The notes under the pieces are model-generated. The model made no database searches. It had not been told where the DNA came from and worked only from the letters and a program-made list of their open reading frames with translations. A program made the position numbers and the translations under genes. Positions 1 to 13,680 of a stretch of 64,000 nt of DNA are shown in pieces. The stretch covers positions 33,299,301-33,363,300 of the forward strand of contig NC_087066.1 in NCBI RefSeq assembly GCF_963678635.1, written 5' to 3'. Each line of letters starts with the position of its first letter. The stretch's first letter is position 1. The DNA is from Symsagittifera roscoffensis (taxonomy: Eukaryota > Xenacoelomorpha > Acoela > Convolutidae).

Positions 1-1500
1 ATTACTTCTTTAGGAAACAAAGAGTTATCCAGATTTTTTCGAAAAACTAGCAACGCCACAACTGATGAAAAGACCGACATTTTAGAAAATCATTACACAG
101 ATACAAAAGAACAGTACTTAATTTGAATAGCATTCCAAGAATCACACTATCTAAGTACAAAAGGAATCATTCGATCAGAGTAAAACATATCATAATTTTA
201 CACAAAATTGTTACTTTCCAAACGCATCAATAAGGGTTAAAGTATTTTGCAATGACTGTATCACCTGTCAGCTGAATGAATACTTTCCACGTCAAAGACA
301 ATTGCAGAGAAACAAAACTTTAAAGGTCAAAACTTATCTTTTAGCCACAAAATCTCGTTTGATACAAAAGGCCCTATTTCACAACCCTCCAATAAAATTC
401 ATTCATTATGGTAATTGTATACGAATTTACAGATTACGTGGCTCTAAACGCTACGCTACGCGCTAATGCTTATGTATGAATTCAGATAACCTCATGAACA
501 TTGGATAGCAAATTTCGGATTACCCGAAAACCTTGTTACAGACAACAAAACAGAATTTAATAATAAGGAAAAAATCACAATATGTCATTTTTATAATGTA
601 AAACGCAAACGTAGAATCTCACATGCTTCATGGACAGTCAGTCTAATTGGATGCATCAACTGTTTGTTAGAAGAAGACCTCATATGTATAATTTAAAGAA
701 CATGATAAAAAATATACTGATTGGTCAACAGACGTAAAGAAATTCCCACTAGCTTATAACTCTCAAGTTACAACAGCAATTGGACTATCACCGTATGAAA
801 TGCTCTTAAACCAAAGTCTTGCAATCCATTAATCTTCACAGCACACTTTCATTCAACCAAAGCCCCAATTCGTTTCAATTTACCACTCCATATTCATGAT
901 GAAGATCATTTTCATCACCCACAAAGTTTAAAATTTGCTTCCGGTACCCAAACTTAATAGATTTAAAAAAATAAAACACACAAGGAAACTTGCAAAAAAA
1001 ACTAATACAAAGACAAAACGTCCAGCTCCAAAAAACTTTCATGCTTTACACCAGCTTGAGATTTCAAAATAAGATCATTTGTATGTATTCCAATTTTTAT
1101 TATACAAAAAAGAACCCACAGATGCAACACGCAAACAATTGACCAAAACAGAAAAGAAATAACTTAACAAAGAAATATTTGCGAGCAACGAAGAAATTTT
1201 GCGAGCCAATTTTATTATATATTTTTTTACTGGATTACACCTTCTTGAAACATCTCAAGAAAGCAGTGAACCTAAATACTTGATTTGCGAACGTACTACC
1301 ACAGTCATCAAATAAAACAAAGAAAATCATACCAAAAAATCTCTCTAAACTTCTCCCCACAAAACAAAGAATCGTAACTAACAAGACAAAATACACCAAA
1401 AGGAAAAAATCACGCCAATCAACTCGACTCTCAAATCAAACACGAAAAGAATATAACTTTTCATCCCTCAGTCTAAGAGAATGACGAAAGCAGAAGTTCA
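1..1500 (+). pseudogene. Integrase pseudogene copy I1, cut by the window edge
   Basis: Retroelement integrase remnant. Translated in pieces it gives an upstream linker (LGNKELSRFF), an HHCC-like zinc region (a CNDCITCQLNE stretch near 250-280) and a catalytic core. The core Asp of VTDNKTEFNN is the GAC at 541-543. The residue exactly 35 positions later, where the family has the catalytic Glu, is Gly (GGA, 649-651). The pieces lie in different frames with stops between them. The C-terminal part runs on through the LRATKKFCEP-like region to about 1,500. The window starts inside this copy. Confidence 0.75.
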
Positions 1501-1850
1501 GCAACCTCTAATTGATTAAAACACTCACTGAATAATTTCGATTAATCAGAAAAAAAGTCATCAGAATTAATCAGAAACAATTATCCAAAAATTAAGCAAT
1601 TCTATCATTTGTAAATATCTCACTCTTCATCCATTTCAACTGCCTTTTTTAAGCGACATAGCTCCATTTTGAACTAAAACTTTAACTATAACTCAGAGAC
1701 CTCCAGGTCAAAATTAAGAAGTACCCTTATGTTTGACAACCTAAATTAAGATCATTTAAAAGTTACAACCCCCTTCTATCAACCAAAACAAAAACCAAAA
1801 TTTATGAATACAATTACATCACGTAAACTCTCAGGAAAAAAAATAAAAAA
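1500..1850 (+). repeat. Spacer between integrase and E module
   Basis: AT-rich non-coding spacer that always follows the integrase module. The same sequence recurs near 5,830-6,160, 11,010-11,340 and 19,600-19,930, recognisable by a CAGAGACCTCCAGGTCAAAA block. I see no coding frame or regulatory motif in it. Confidence 0.6.
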
Positions 1851-2670
1851 GAAGCCTAAAATTTAAAAAAATCGTTAGACTGATCAACCTAACAGACAAA
1901 ATAATCCACAAAGACCCGTAAATGAAAGCAAGAATTAGCAACTTTATACCAAAAAATCTAGACTTCTCCTCACCAAAATCTCTTCAGATTCAACCCACTT
2001 GTCAAAATTGAGAAAACAAATTGATCTCAATCGATATAAATGGTAAGAAAACAAAAAATAGTTCCGGAAGCAAATCAATTTTCGAATGCTCACTCTAAAC
2101 TCAGTTTCACAAATTTTTAAAACACTTTTTTTTTTACTTTCATACAAATTTTGCCCAATACGCTAAATTTTCGAGTTTTTCTACCAACCGATATTTATTT
2201 AAAATATTACTAATCACTTTCATAGTTTTTATAAACCAATTTGTGTTTTTTCCCCACTCCGGACCTATTTTATCATTCCCATACTGTCGACAACCTAACT
2301 AGAAAAAGAGTTTTTCCTAAATGTGACAAAAATGTACTAAATAAAAAAGCCCTTGTGATAGTTTTTGTCAGTTTTCTAATTTTAATAGCCTATTTTATCT
2401 CAACCCTGCATAAATGTCTTAAGAAAGCAATAATTGCATTTTTTATCAATCATTCAACAAAAAATTTTTCTTGAATATTTTTTCAAGCTTTTGAAAATTT
2501 TACTGACAAAACTTTTGACCCAACCCCACTAAAAATTTCCCCATATACCAAGCCATCCGAAAACTTCCAGTCAACAACTACAATAAGTCATTGAAATCAG
2601 CCTCAAAAATTTACCTATATCCTTCGCAGAAAACTTATATACCTTTGAAGCAAAACATACAGCATTGTCA
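1850..2670 (+). repeat. E module, first copy
   Basis: First complete unit of the E family. It starts at a GCCTAAAATT anchor and ends at the CATTGTCAGAGGCATTAACC block. The broken frames include a polar segment (LNAHSKLSF in other copies) followed by two hydrophobic stretches, the clearest inside the frame at 2,241-2,474 (VIVFVSFLILIAYF). This resembles the C-terminal membrane part of a retroelement envelope-like ORF, but the frames are too broken to be certain. Confidence 0.55.
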
Positions 2671-2699
2671 GAGGCATTAACCTCAGCCAATCGCTACGC

Positions 2700-4330
2700 A
2701 CCCCTAAGCAAACCACAGTACGTAAATTCCCTAGAAAAAATAATAAAGAAGCCTAAAATAAAAAATCATTAGGTTGATTAGCCTAAAAGACAAGATAATC
2801 TACAAAGACCCGTAAATGAAAGCAAGAATTAGCAACTTTATGTCAAAAACTCCGGACTTCCCCTCACCAAAATCTTTTCATATCCAACCAACTTGTCAAA
2901 AATGAGACAACAAATTGATCTCACTCAATACAAATGGGAACAAAATTATAAAATAGTTCGGAAAGCAAACCAATTTTTGAATGCTCACTCTAAACTCAGT
3001 TTCACAAGTTCTTTAACCACTTTTTTAACTTTCATACAACCTTTAACCAATACGCCAAAGTTTCGAAATTTTCTACCATTCGATATTTATTGAAATTTTT
3101 AATAATCACTTTCATAGTTTTTATTAAACATTTAGTAATTTTTTATTCCCTACTCCAAACCTACATTTCTCTTTCCCATACCGTCGACAACCTAACTAGA
3201 AAAAAAAAGTTTTTCTAATTGTGACAAAATCTACTAAGTAAAAAAGCCCTTGTGATAGTTTTAGTCAATTTTCTAATTTTTTTTCCTTTTTTTATCTTAA
3301 CCCTGCATAAATGTCTTAAGTAAGCAATAATTGCATCTTTTATCAATCATTCAACTAAAAATTTTTCTTGAAGATTATTTTCAAGATTTTGAAAAGTTCA
3401 CTGACAAAATTTTTGACCCAACCCCACTAAAAATTCCCCATATACCAAGCCATCCGAAAACTTCTAGTCAACACCTTCAATAACTCATTGAAATCAGCCT
3501 CAAACATTTACTTATATCCTTCGCATAAAACTAATATATCTTTGAAGCAAACCATACACCATTGTCAGAAGCATTAACATCAGCCAATCGTTACGCACCC
3601 CTAAGCAAACCACAGTACAAAACATCATATAACATCCACCATCAATACAACAAGACCTAAGTCGAACAAGACACCAAGGTCCAAATCAAAACCGAACTAC
3701 CACAATCGACCGACAAAAATTTCAGACTCGACGAAATAGGACACTAACAACAGCACGAGTCCAATTCAACATATTCTCATCACCAACATCAACTCTTCTT
3801 GATCTATCAAGCAATATAAAACAAAGCACCGCTCCACCTGTGAGTTCAACATGATAACAAAATACACAAAAACATTCCTTACGATTACCTAGGTTCAATA
3901 CCCACTTCTGAAAAACAAGAGAAAATCCATTTAACCTTCCTCCCCCCCCCACCTCTTCATTTAGGCTCCCATATTGGATGAGCTATACATATACTCAAGG
4001 CGAACCAAACCTTGTTAACGAACCAAACGATATTTCCCCAGACACAACTTCATCATCATAGCCAGAAACACTTTCTCATTTCGGAATAAACGACCCATCG
4101 AAGTGAAAACTCAACGCCGAAAACTCAGGATATCAGGAAATATTGTTCATCGATTGGAAAATCCAACTTTAATGATTTGAATAAGTGCATTTAGCACGCG
4201 AAAACTTCCAGTCAATACCTACAATAATTCATTGAAATCAGCCTCGAACATTTACTTACATCCTTCGCAGAAAACTTATATACCTTTGAAGCAAAACATA
4301 CACCATTGTCAGAGGAATTGACATCAGCCA
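2700..4330 (+). repeat. E-long module
   Basis: Long form of the E unit. After the usual E sequence it carries about 0.6 kb more, starting at ACATCATATAACATCCACCA and including a C-run (about 3,943-3,950), before re-entering the E end block. The same extra section occurs near 8,805, 21,713, 23,447 and 25,073. No intact frame remains. Confidence 0.6.
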
Positions 4331-4674
4331 ATCGTTACGCACCCCTAAGCGAACCACAGTACGTAAACTCCCTGGAAAAAAATAATAAAGAAGCCTAAAA
4401 TAAAAAATCATTAGATTGATCAGCCTAAAAGACAAGATAATCCACAAAGACCCGTAAATGAAAGCAAGAATTAGCCACTTTATACCAAAAACTACAGTTT
4501 TCACCTCACAAAAATCTCTTCATATCCAACTCATTTGTCGAAAATTGAGAAAACAAATTGACCTCACTCGATATAAATGGGGAAAAGCAAAAAAGCAAAC
4601 CAACTTTTGAATGCTCACTCAGTTTCACAAATTCTAAAAAAAAAACATTTTTTTAACTTTCATACAAATTTTGC

Positions 4675-5830
4675 CCAATACAAACGGCCCTATTTCACAA
4701 CCCTCCAAAAAAATTCAATCCTCATAGTAATTGTATACGAATTTACAGATTACGTGGCTCTAAAGGCTACGCTACACGCTAATGCTTATTTATGCATTCA
4801 GATAACTTCATGAACATTGGATAGAAAATTTAGGATTACCCGAAATCCTTGTTACAGACAACAAACCAGAACTTAATAAAAAGGAAAAAATCACAATATG
4901 TCATTTATATTATGTAAAACGCAAACGTAGAAACTCACATGCTTCATGGACAGTCAGTCTAATTGGAGGCATCAAATGTTTGTTAGAAGAAGACCTCATA
5001 TGTATAATTAACGAACATGATAAAAAATATACTGATTGGTCAACAGATGTAAAGTAACTCCCACTAGCTTATAACTCTCAAGTTACAACAACAATTGATT
5101 TATCACCGTATGAAATGCTCTTGAACCAAAGTCTTGCAATCCATTAATGTTCACAGCACACTTTCATTTAACCAAAGTCCCAATTTGTTTCAATTTATCA
5201 CTCCATACTCATGATGAAGATCATTTTCATTACCCACAAAGTTTAAAATTCGCTTCCGGTACCCAAACTTAAGGGATTTAAACAAAAAAAAACACACAAG
5301 GAAACTTGCAAAAAAAACTAATACAAAGACAAAACATCCAGCTCCAAAAAACTTTCATGCTTTACACCAGTTTGAGATTTCAAAATAGGATCATTTGTAT
5401 GTATTCCAATTTTTATGTAACAAAATAGAACCCACAGATGCAAGACGCAAACAATTGTCCAAAACAGAAAAGAAATAACTTAACAAAGAAATCTTTGCGA
5501 GCAACGAAGAATTTTTTGCGAGCTAACTTTATTATACTTTTTTTTTACTGGATTACACCTTGTTGAAGCATCTCAAGAAAGCAGTGAACCTAAATACTTC
5601 ATTTGCGAACGTACTACCACAGTCATCAAATAAAATAAAGAAAATCATACCAAAAAATCACTCTAAACTTCTCCCCACAAACCAAAGAATCGTAACTAAC
5701 AAGACAAAATACACCAAAAGGAAAAAATCACGCCAATCAACTCGACTCCAAAATCAAACACGAAAAGATTATAACTTTTCATCCCTCAGTCTAAGAAAAT
5801 GAAGAAAGCAGAAGTTCAGCAACCTCTAAT
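4675..5830 (+). pseudogene. Integrase pseudogene copy I2
   Basis: Degenerate integrase core and C-terminal region. It lacks the HHCC zinc part, because the copy joins an E module at about 4,680. The second catalytic Asp is at 4,857-4,859 (VTDNKPELNK) and the DX35 position is Gly (GGA, 4,965-4,967). A downstream basic frame of 80 codons (5,560-5,802, many Lys, Asn and Ser) follows the C-terminal domain, but its start is TTG and it is probably not a separate gene. Confidence 0.75.
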
Positions 5831-6749
5831 TGATTAAAACACTCACTGAATAATTTCGATTAACCAGAAAAAAAATCATCAGAATTAATCAAAAACAATT
5901 ATCCAAAAATTAAGCAATTATATCATTTGTAAATATCTCACTCTTCATCCATTACAACTGCTTTTTTTAAGCGACATAGCTCCATTTTGAACTAAAACTT
6001 TAACTATAACTCAGAGACCTCCAGGTCAAAAATAAGAAGTACCCTTATGTTTGACAACCTAAATTAAGATCATATAAAAGTTACAACCCCCTTCTATCAA
6101 CCAATACAAAAACCAAAATTTATGAATACAATTACATCACGTAAACTCCCAGGAAAAAAAATAAAAAACGAGCCTAAAATTTAAAAAAATCGTTAGATTG
6201 ATCAACCTAAAAGACAAAATATTCCACAAAGACCCGTAAATGAAAGCAAGAATTAGCAACTTTATACCAAAAACTCTAGACTTCTCCTCACCAAAATCTC
6301 TTCAGATTCAACCCACTTGTCAAAAATGAGAAAACAAATTGATCTCAATTGATATAAATGGGAAGAAAACAAAAAATAGTTCGGAAAGCAAATCAATTTT
6401 CAAATGCTCACTCTAAACTCAGTTTCACAAATTTTTAAAACAATTTTTGTAACTATCATACAAACTTTGCCCAATACACTAAACTTTCGAACTTTTCTAC
6501 CAACCGATATTTATTTAAAATATTACTAATCACTTTCATAGTTTTTTTAAACCAATTTGTAATTTTTTTCCCCACTCAGAACCTATTTTCTCTTTCCCAT
6601 ACTGTCGAAAACCTAACTAGAAAAAAGTTTTTTCTAAATGTGACAAAATCTACTAAATAAAAAAGCCCTTGTGATAGTTTTCGTCAATTTTCTAATTTTA
6701 ATAGCCTATTTTATCTTAACCCTGCATAAATGTCTTAAGAAAGCAATCA

Positions 6750-7848
6750 TAATTATTGAAGCAGTACACCTTAACATCAAAGATAGATAGATCAAATACA
6801 AACTACAAATAATACAACCCCAGCGCCATTAGGAATAGACAACACAAAAACTTTAGAAATGCAACTTTATCACTACATTTTGAAACCACAGAAGATGAAA
6901 GTGCAAACCAAAAATTTTTTGGTATTAAGTTTTTTAAAGAAGAACACAAATTTTAAAGTAATCAATATGAATTAACTCTGATCTTTATCAAAATAATTAT
7001 GCTAACTCAAGTTTCAACGAATAAAGTTTTGTTGAATCAACCAAAAAAAATTATCTGCCACATATTGTTGACAATACGACACCAAAAACACCCCCACCTT
7101 GTGGGAAAAATTTGGTCAATCCCACTTTTTACTAAGCCCAAAAAAAAACAAATATATTCAACCATAAGACCTTGAAAAAGATTTTTTATTAAACTCAGGA
7201 GTAGAAACACACAGAATCATTTTTTAGGCATTGAATGAAATCCATTTATTTTATCCCAAACTCCCATTTTCCAAGACGTTAAACAAACTAGCCACAGCAC
7301 AAGGCTCACGCTTAACAATGTTTGAAAACTCCAATTAACTCTCATACCAACATGAACAATCGAACAAAATAAACTTCTATCAAAACCATTTAATGTCACA
7401 GATATTAAGTGTAATGTAAAAATTAAACCATTTTTTACTAGATGTATACCATAAGTTATTATTTTAAATAGTAAATTAGAAAATTAAGATAAATGTACAA
7501 AGACAAACAATAGTTCTCAATTTTTTTCAAAGCTTCAATAAACAAATTCCGTTCCTTTTAAAATTTTACCCTATTTACAACAAACAGGATTTCTCAATCA
7601 ACCAAATTCACTAAAATATTAACGATCAAAACACAAAACAGTTATATATGTTTGACCTTGAGCTCAAACCAATTCATAAATTCTTTAGAGTGTTATTCTC
7701 ATTCAAAAATTATGCAAAAAAACCCAAATACAGACATATTCGCATTATATGTATACAACAACTCTCCATACAAAACCACACGTAATCTAGGACTACTAGG
7801 ATATTGCGAAACCAATGCACTGTCTTATTCTACTCAAGAAAAATTATA
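6750..7848 (+). pseudogene. Upstream pol remnant, copy P1
   Basis: Broken coding sequence belonging upstream of the integrase. Short plus-strand peptides such as DIFALYVYNNSPYKTTRNL (in 7,652-7,849) read like the region before a retroelement reverse transcriptase. The copy stops at the duplication junction at 7,848. No protease or reverse transcriptase motif is visible. Confidence 0.5.
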
Positions 7849-10800
7849 GAGGCATTAACCTCAGCCAATCGCTACGCACCCCTAAGCAAACCACAGTACG
7901 TAAATTCCCTAGAAAAAATAATAAAGAAGCCTAAAATAAAAAATCATTAGGTTGATTAGCCTAAAAGACAAGATAATCTACAAAGACCCGTAAATGAAAG
8001 CAAGAATTAGCAACTTTATGTCAAAAACTCCGGACTTCCCCTCACCAAAATCTTTTCATATCCAACCAACTTGTCAAAAATGAGACAACAAATTGATCTC
8101 ACTCAATACAAATGGGAACAAAATTATAAAATAGTTCGGAAAGCAAACCAATTTTTGAATGCTCACTCTAAACTCAGTTTCACAAGTTCTTTAACCACTT
8201 TTTTAACTTTCATACAACCTTTAACCAATACGCCAAAGTTTCGAAATTTTCTACCATTCGATATTTATTGAAATTTTTAATAATCACTTTCATAGTTTTT
8301 ATTAAACATTTAGTAATTTTTTATTCCCTACTCCGAACCTACATTTCTCTTTCCCATACCGTCGACAACCTAACTAGAAAAAAAAAGTTTTCCTAATTGT
8401 GACAAAATCTACTAAGTAAAAAAGCCCTTGTGATAGTTTTAGTCAATTTTCTAATTTTTTTTTCCTTTTTTTATCTTAACCCTGCATAAATGTCTTAAGT
8501 AAGCAATAATTGCATCTTTTATCAATCATTCAACTAAAAATTTTTCTTGAAGATTATTTTCAAGATTTTGAAAAGTTCACTGACAAAATTTTTGACCCAA
8601 CCCCACTAAAAATTCCCCATATACCAAGCCATCCGAAAACTTCTATTCAACACCTTCAATAACTCATTGAAATCAGCCTCAAACATTTACTTATATCCTT
8701 CGCAGAAAACTAATATATCTTTGAAGCAAACCATACACCATTGTCAGAAGCATTAACATCAGCCAATCGTTACGCACCCCTAAGCAAACCACAGTACAAA
8801 ACATCATATAACATCCACCATCAATACAACAAGACCTAAGTCGAACAAGACACCAAGGTCCAAATCAAAACCGAACTACCACAATCGACCGACAAAAATT
8901 TCAGACTCGACGAAAGAGGACACTAACAACAGCACGAGTCCAATTCAACATATTCTCATCACCAACATCAACTCTTCTTGATCTATCAAGCAATATAAAA
9001 CAAAGCACCGCTCCACCTGTGAGTTCAACATGATAACAAAATACACAAAAACATTCCTTACGATTACCTAGGTTCAATACCCACTTCTGAACAAACAAGA
9101 GAAAATCCATTTAACCTTCCTCCCCCCCCCCACCTCTTCATTTAGGCTCCCATATTGGATGAGCTATACATATACTCAAGGCGAACCAAACCTTGTTAAC
9201 GAACCAAACGATATTTCCCCAGACACAACTTCATCATCATAGCCAGAAACACTTTCTCATTTCGGAATAAACGACCCATCGAAGTGAAAACTCAACGCCG
9301 AAAACTCAGGATATCAGGAAATATTGTTCATCGATTGGAAAATCCAACTTTAATGATTTGAATAAGTGCATTTAGCACGCGAAAACTTCCAGTCAATACC
9401 TACAATAATTCATTGAAATCAGCCTCGAACATTTACTTACATCCTTCGCAGAAAACTTATATACCTTTGAAGCAAAACATACACATTGTCAGAGGAATTG
9501 ACATCAGCCAATCGTTACGCACCCCTAAGCGAACCACAGTACGTAAATTCCCTGGAAAAAAATAATAAAGAAGCCTAAAATAAAAAATCATTAGATTGAT
9601 CAGCCTAAAAGACAAGATAATCCACAAAGACCCGTAAATGAAAGCAAGAATTAGCCACTTTATACCAAAAACTACAGTTTTCACCTCACAAAAATCTCTT
9701 CATATCCAACTCATTTGTCGAAAATTGAGAAAACAAATTGACCTCACTCGATATAAATGGGGAAAAGCAAAAAAGCAAACCAACTTTTGAATGCTCACTC
9801 AGTTTCACAAATTCTAAAAAAAAAAACATTTTTTTAACTTCCATACAAATTTTGCCCAATACAAACGGCCCTATTTCACAACCCTCCAAAAAAATTCAAT
9901 CCTCCTGGTAATTGTATACGAATTTACAGATTACGTGGCTCTAAACGCTACGCTACACGCTAATGCTTATTTATGCATTCAGATAACTTCATGAACATTG
10001 GATAGAAAAATTAGGATTACCCGAAATCCTTGTTACAGACAACAAAACAGAACTTAATAAAAAGGAAAAAATCACAATATGTCATTTATATTATGTAAAA
10101 CGCAAACGTAGAAACTCACATGCTTCATGGACAGTCAGTCTAATTGGAGGCATCAAATGTTTGTTAGAAGAAGACCTCATATGTATAATTAACGAACATG
10201 ATAAAAAATATACTGATTGGTCAACAGATGTAAAGTAACTCCCACTAGCTTATAACTCTCAAGTTACAACAACAATTGATTTATCACCGTATGAAATGCT
10301 CTTAAACCAAAGTCTTGCAATCCATTAATGTTCACAGCACACTTTCATTTAACCAAAGTCCCAATTTGTTTCAATTTATCACTCCATACTCATGATGAAG
10401 ATCATTTTCATTACCCACAAAGTTTAAAATTCGCTTCCGGTACCCAAACTTAAGGGATTTAAACAAAAAAAAACACACAAGGAAACTTGCAAAAAAAACT
10501 AATACAAAGACAAAACATCCAGCTCCAAAAAACTTTCATGCTTTACACCAGTTTGAGATTTCAAAATAGGATTATTTGTATGTATTCCAATTTTTATGTA
10601 ACAAAATAGAACCCACAGATGCAAGACGCAAACAATTGTCCAAAACAGAAAAGAAATAACTTAACAAAGAAATCTTTGCGAGCAACGAAGAATTTTTTGC
10701 GAGCTAACTTTATTATACTTTTTTTTTACTGGATTACACCTTGTTGAAGCATCTCAAGAAAGCAGTGAACCTAAATACTTCATTTGCGAACGTACTACCA

Positions 10801-13029
10801 CAGTCATCAAATAAAATAAAGAAAATCATACCAAAAAATCACTCTAAACTTCTCCCCACAAACCAAAGAATCGTAACTAACAAGACAAAATACACCAAAA
10901 GGAAAAAATCACGCCAATCAACTCGACTCCAAAATCAAACACGAAAAGATTATAACTTTTCATCCCTCAGTCTAAGAAAATGAAGAAAGCAGAAGTTCAG
11001 CAACCTCTAATTGATTAAAACACTCACTGAAAATTTCGATTAACCAGAAAAAAAATCATCAGAATTAATCAAAAACAATTATCCAAAAATTAAGCAATTA
11101 TATCATTTGTAAATATCTCACTCTTCATCCATTACAACTGCTTTTTTTAAGCGACATAGCTCCATTTTGAACTAAAACTTTAACTATAACTCAGAGACCT
11201 CCAGGTCAAAAATAAGAAGTACCCTTATGTTTGACAACCTAAATTAAGATCATATAAAAGTTACAACCCCCTTCTATCAACCAATACAAAAACCAAAATT
11301 TATGAATACAATTACATCACGTAAACTCCCAGGAAAAAAAATAAAAAACGAGCCTAAAATTTAAAAAAAATCGTTAGATTGATCAACCTAAAAGACAAAA
11401 TAATCCACAAAGACCCGTAAATGAAAGCAAGAATTAGCAACTTTATACCAAAAACTCTAGACATCTCCTCACCAAAATCTCTTCAGATTCAACCCACTTG
11501 TCAAAAATGAGAAAACAAATTGATCTCAATTGATATAAATGGGAAGAAAACAAAAAATAGTTCGGAAAGCAAATCAATTTTCAAATGCTCACTCTAAACT
11601 CAGTTTCACAAATTTTTAAAACACTTTTTGTAACTATCATACAAACTTCGCCCAATACGCTAAACTTTCGAACTTTTCTACCAACCGATATTTATTTAAA
11701 ATATTACTAATCACTTTCATAGTTTTTTTAAACCAATTTGTAATTTTTTTCCCCACTCAGAACCTATTTTCTCTTTCCCATACTGTCAAAAACCTAACTA
11801 GAAAAAAGTTTTTTCTAAATGTGACAAAATCTACTAAATAAAAAAGCCCTTGTGATAGTTTTCGTCAATTTTCTAATTTTAATAGCCTATTTTATCTTAA
11901 CCCTGCATAAATGTCTTAAGAAAGCAATCATAATTATTGAAGCAGTACACCTTAACATCAAAGATAGATAGATCAAATACAAACTACAAATAATACAACC
12001 CCAGCGCCATTAGGAATAGACAACACAAAAACTTTAGAAATGCAACTTTATCACTACATTTTGAAACCACAGAAGATGAAAGTGCAAACCAAAAATTTTT
12101 TGGTATTAAGTTTTTTAAAGAAGAACACAAATTTTAAAGTAATCAATATGAATTAACTCTGATCTTTATCAAAATAATTATGCTAACTCAAGTTTCAACG
12201 AATAAAGTTTTGTTGAATCAACCAAAAAAAATTATCTGCCACATATTGTTGACAATACGACACCAAAAACACCCCCACCTTGTGGGAAAAATTTGGTCAA
12301 TCCCACTTTTTACTAAGCCCAAAAAAAAACAAATATATTCAACCATAAGACCTTGAAAAAGATTTTTTATTAAACTCAGGAGTAGAAACACACAGAATCA
12401 TTTTTTAGGCATTGAATGAAATCCATTTATTTTATCCCAAACTCCCATTTTCCAAGACGTTAAACAAACTAGCCACAGCACAAGGCTCACGCTTAACAAT
12501 GTTTGAAAACTCCAATTAACTCTCATACCAACATGAACAATCGAACAAAATAAACTTCTATCAAAACCATTTAATTTCACAGATATTAAGTGTAATGTAA
12601 AAATTAAACCATTTTTTACTAGATGTATACCATAAATTATTATTTTAAATAGTAAATTAGAAAATTAAGATAAATGTACAAAGACAAACAATAGTTCTCA
12701 ATTTTTTTCAAAGCTTCAATAAACAAATTCCGTTCCTTTTAAAATTTTACCCTATTTACAACCAACAGGATTTCTCAATCAACCAAATTCACTAAAATAT
12801 TAACGATCAAAACACAAAACAGTTATATATGTTTGACCTTGAGCTCAAACCAATTCATAAATTCTTTAGAGTGTTATTCTCATTCAAAAATTATGCAAAA
12901 AAACCCAAATACAGACATATTCGCATTATATGTATACAACAACTCTCCATACAAAACCACACGTAATCTAGGACTACTAGGATATTGCGAAACCAATGCA
13001 CTGTCTTATTCTACTCAAGAAAAATTATA
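7849..13029 (+). repeat. Recent 5.18-kb tandem duplication, second copy
   Basis: Second copy of the block at 2,671-7,848 with the same module order. Differences seen by eye include a C-run one base longer near 9,121, a few single-base changes, and the loss of TA near 11,033. After 13,029 the sequence continues smoothly into the rest of the P module (CAGAGTTAACAAAG). This copy therefore keeps the original right border, and the first copy was cut at the junction. Confidence 0.9.
9855..11010 (+). pseudogene. Integrase pseudogene copy I3
   Basis: Near-identical partner of I2 inside the second tandem copy. The catalytic Asp is at 10,038-10,040 and Gly replaces the expected Glu at 10,146-10,148. 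It shares the lesions of I2, so it was dead before the duplication. Confidence 0.75.
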
Positions 13030-13680
13030 CAGAGTTAACAAAGTTTAAAAACGTTTATAAATTTGTCAATCTACAGTATTAATCGAAGAATTCTCATTTA
13101 TAAATTTTACTAATGCATCAAAATGAAACACAGATTTTTCTGCAGAAAACTTTATTTCAAAACCGCGTTTGAAAAGTCCAAAAGCACAATTGAACAAGAG
13201 TATTTACCAACGGCAACATTTTTAAAAGTTTAACTTTCAACACTCTGAAATGAATCAGTAAGAATTTGAAAAGCTAGCAGATTTTTGATAAATTGTCCCA
13301 TATTATATGCAACATCAAACTCTGATGTCGGTAAAATACATTCATCTTTTTTCTTTCACTCAAATCAGTTCCACTCTATTGAGATTGCCAAAAAACCATA
13401 ATCAGGTAAAAATGTCTTTAAACCCGTACATTGTTCCTCACGAATAAAGAACAAAACACAATTAGGAACACGCAAGCAAACCCAACAACGCAATAGATCA
13501 CTTCCATTAACAGAAAAGGAAGATCTTAAAGATACAAACAAATTAGCAGGACCGTTAGACAATAACAGATAATGTACCTTAATCATGTCAAAAAATTCAA
13601 AATATCTTCCTACCAGGCACAGTTAACCTGAAAATTGACCTGCTCAAAGTGTAGCAAAAACTTGACCCTGTAAAACACTA
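11930..13680 (+). pseudogene. Upstream pol remnant, copy P2
   Basis: Longest P module. The first part matches 6,750-7,848. The rest (13,030-13,680) continues with fragments such as ENFISKPR and ends in a linker that joins the integrase copy I4. Between about 13,400 and 13,560 the sequence passes directly into the pre-integrase linker with no reverse transcriptase or RNase H core, so a large internal deletion is likely. The third copy (16,340-18,055) has the same join. Confidence 0.55.

Larger units (their letters stand above)
2671..7848 (+). repeat. Recent 5.18-kb tandem duplication, first copy
   Basis: First copy of a head-to-tail duplication. It starts at GAGGCATTAACC (2,671) and ends at AAAATTATA (7,848). 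Small frames inside it recur 5,178-5,181 bp downstream: 2,893 with 8,071, 5,560 with 10,741, 7,217 with 12,398 and 7,652 with 12,833. By eye only a few substitutions and 1-3 nt indels separate the copies. The block contains E-long, E, I2, spacer, E and P modules. At the breakpoints I see no more than one or two shared bases, which points to end joining or replication slippage over homologous recombination. Confidence 0.9.

Noticed and set aside
2893-3093. 66-codon frame MSKMRQQIDLTQYKW..., repeated at 8,071 and in variants at 15,917 and 20,983
   Set aside because: It recurs because the E module recurs. It is flanked by stops in every copy, starts without ATG, and the protein-like part shifts frame along the module, so it is not a conserved small gene.
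7217-7399. 60-codon minus-strand frame, repeated at 12,398
   Set aside because: Opposite to the coding strand of the P module, and identical only because of the 5.18-kb duplication. No support as a gene.
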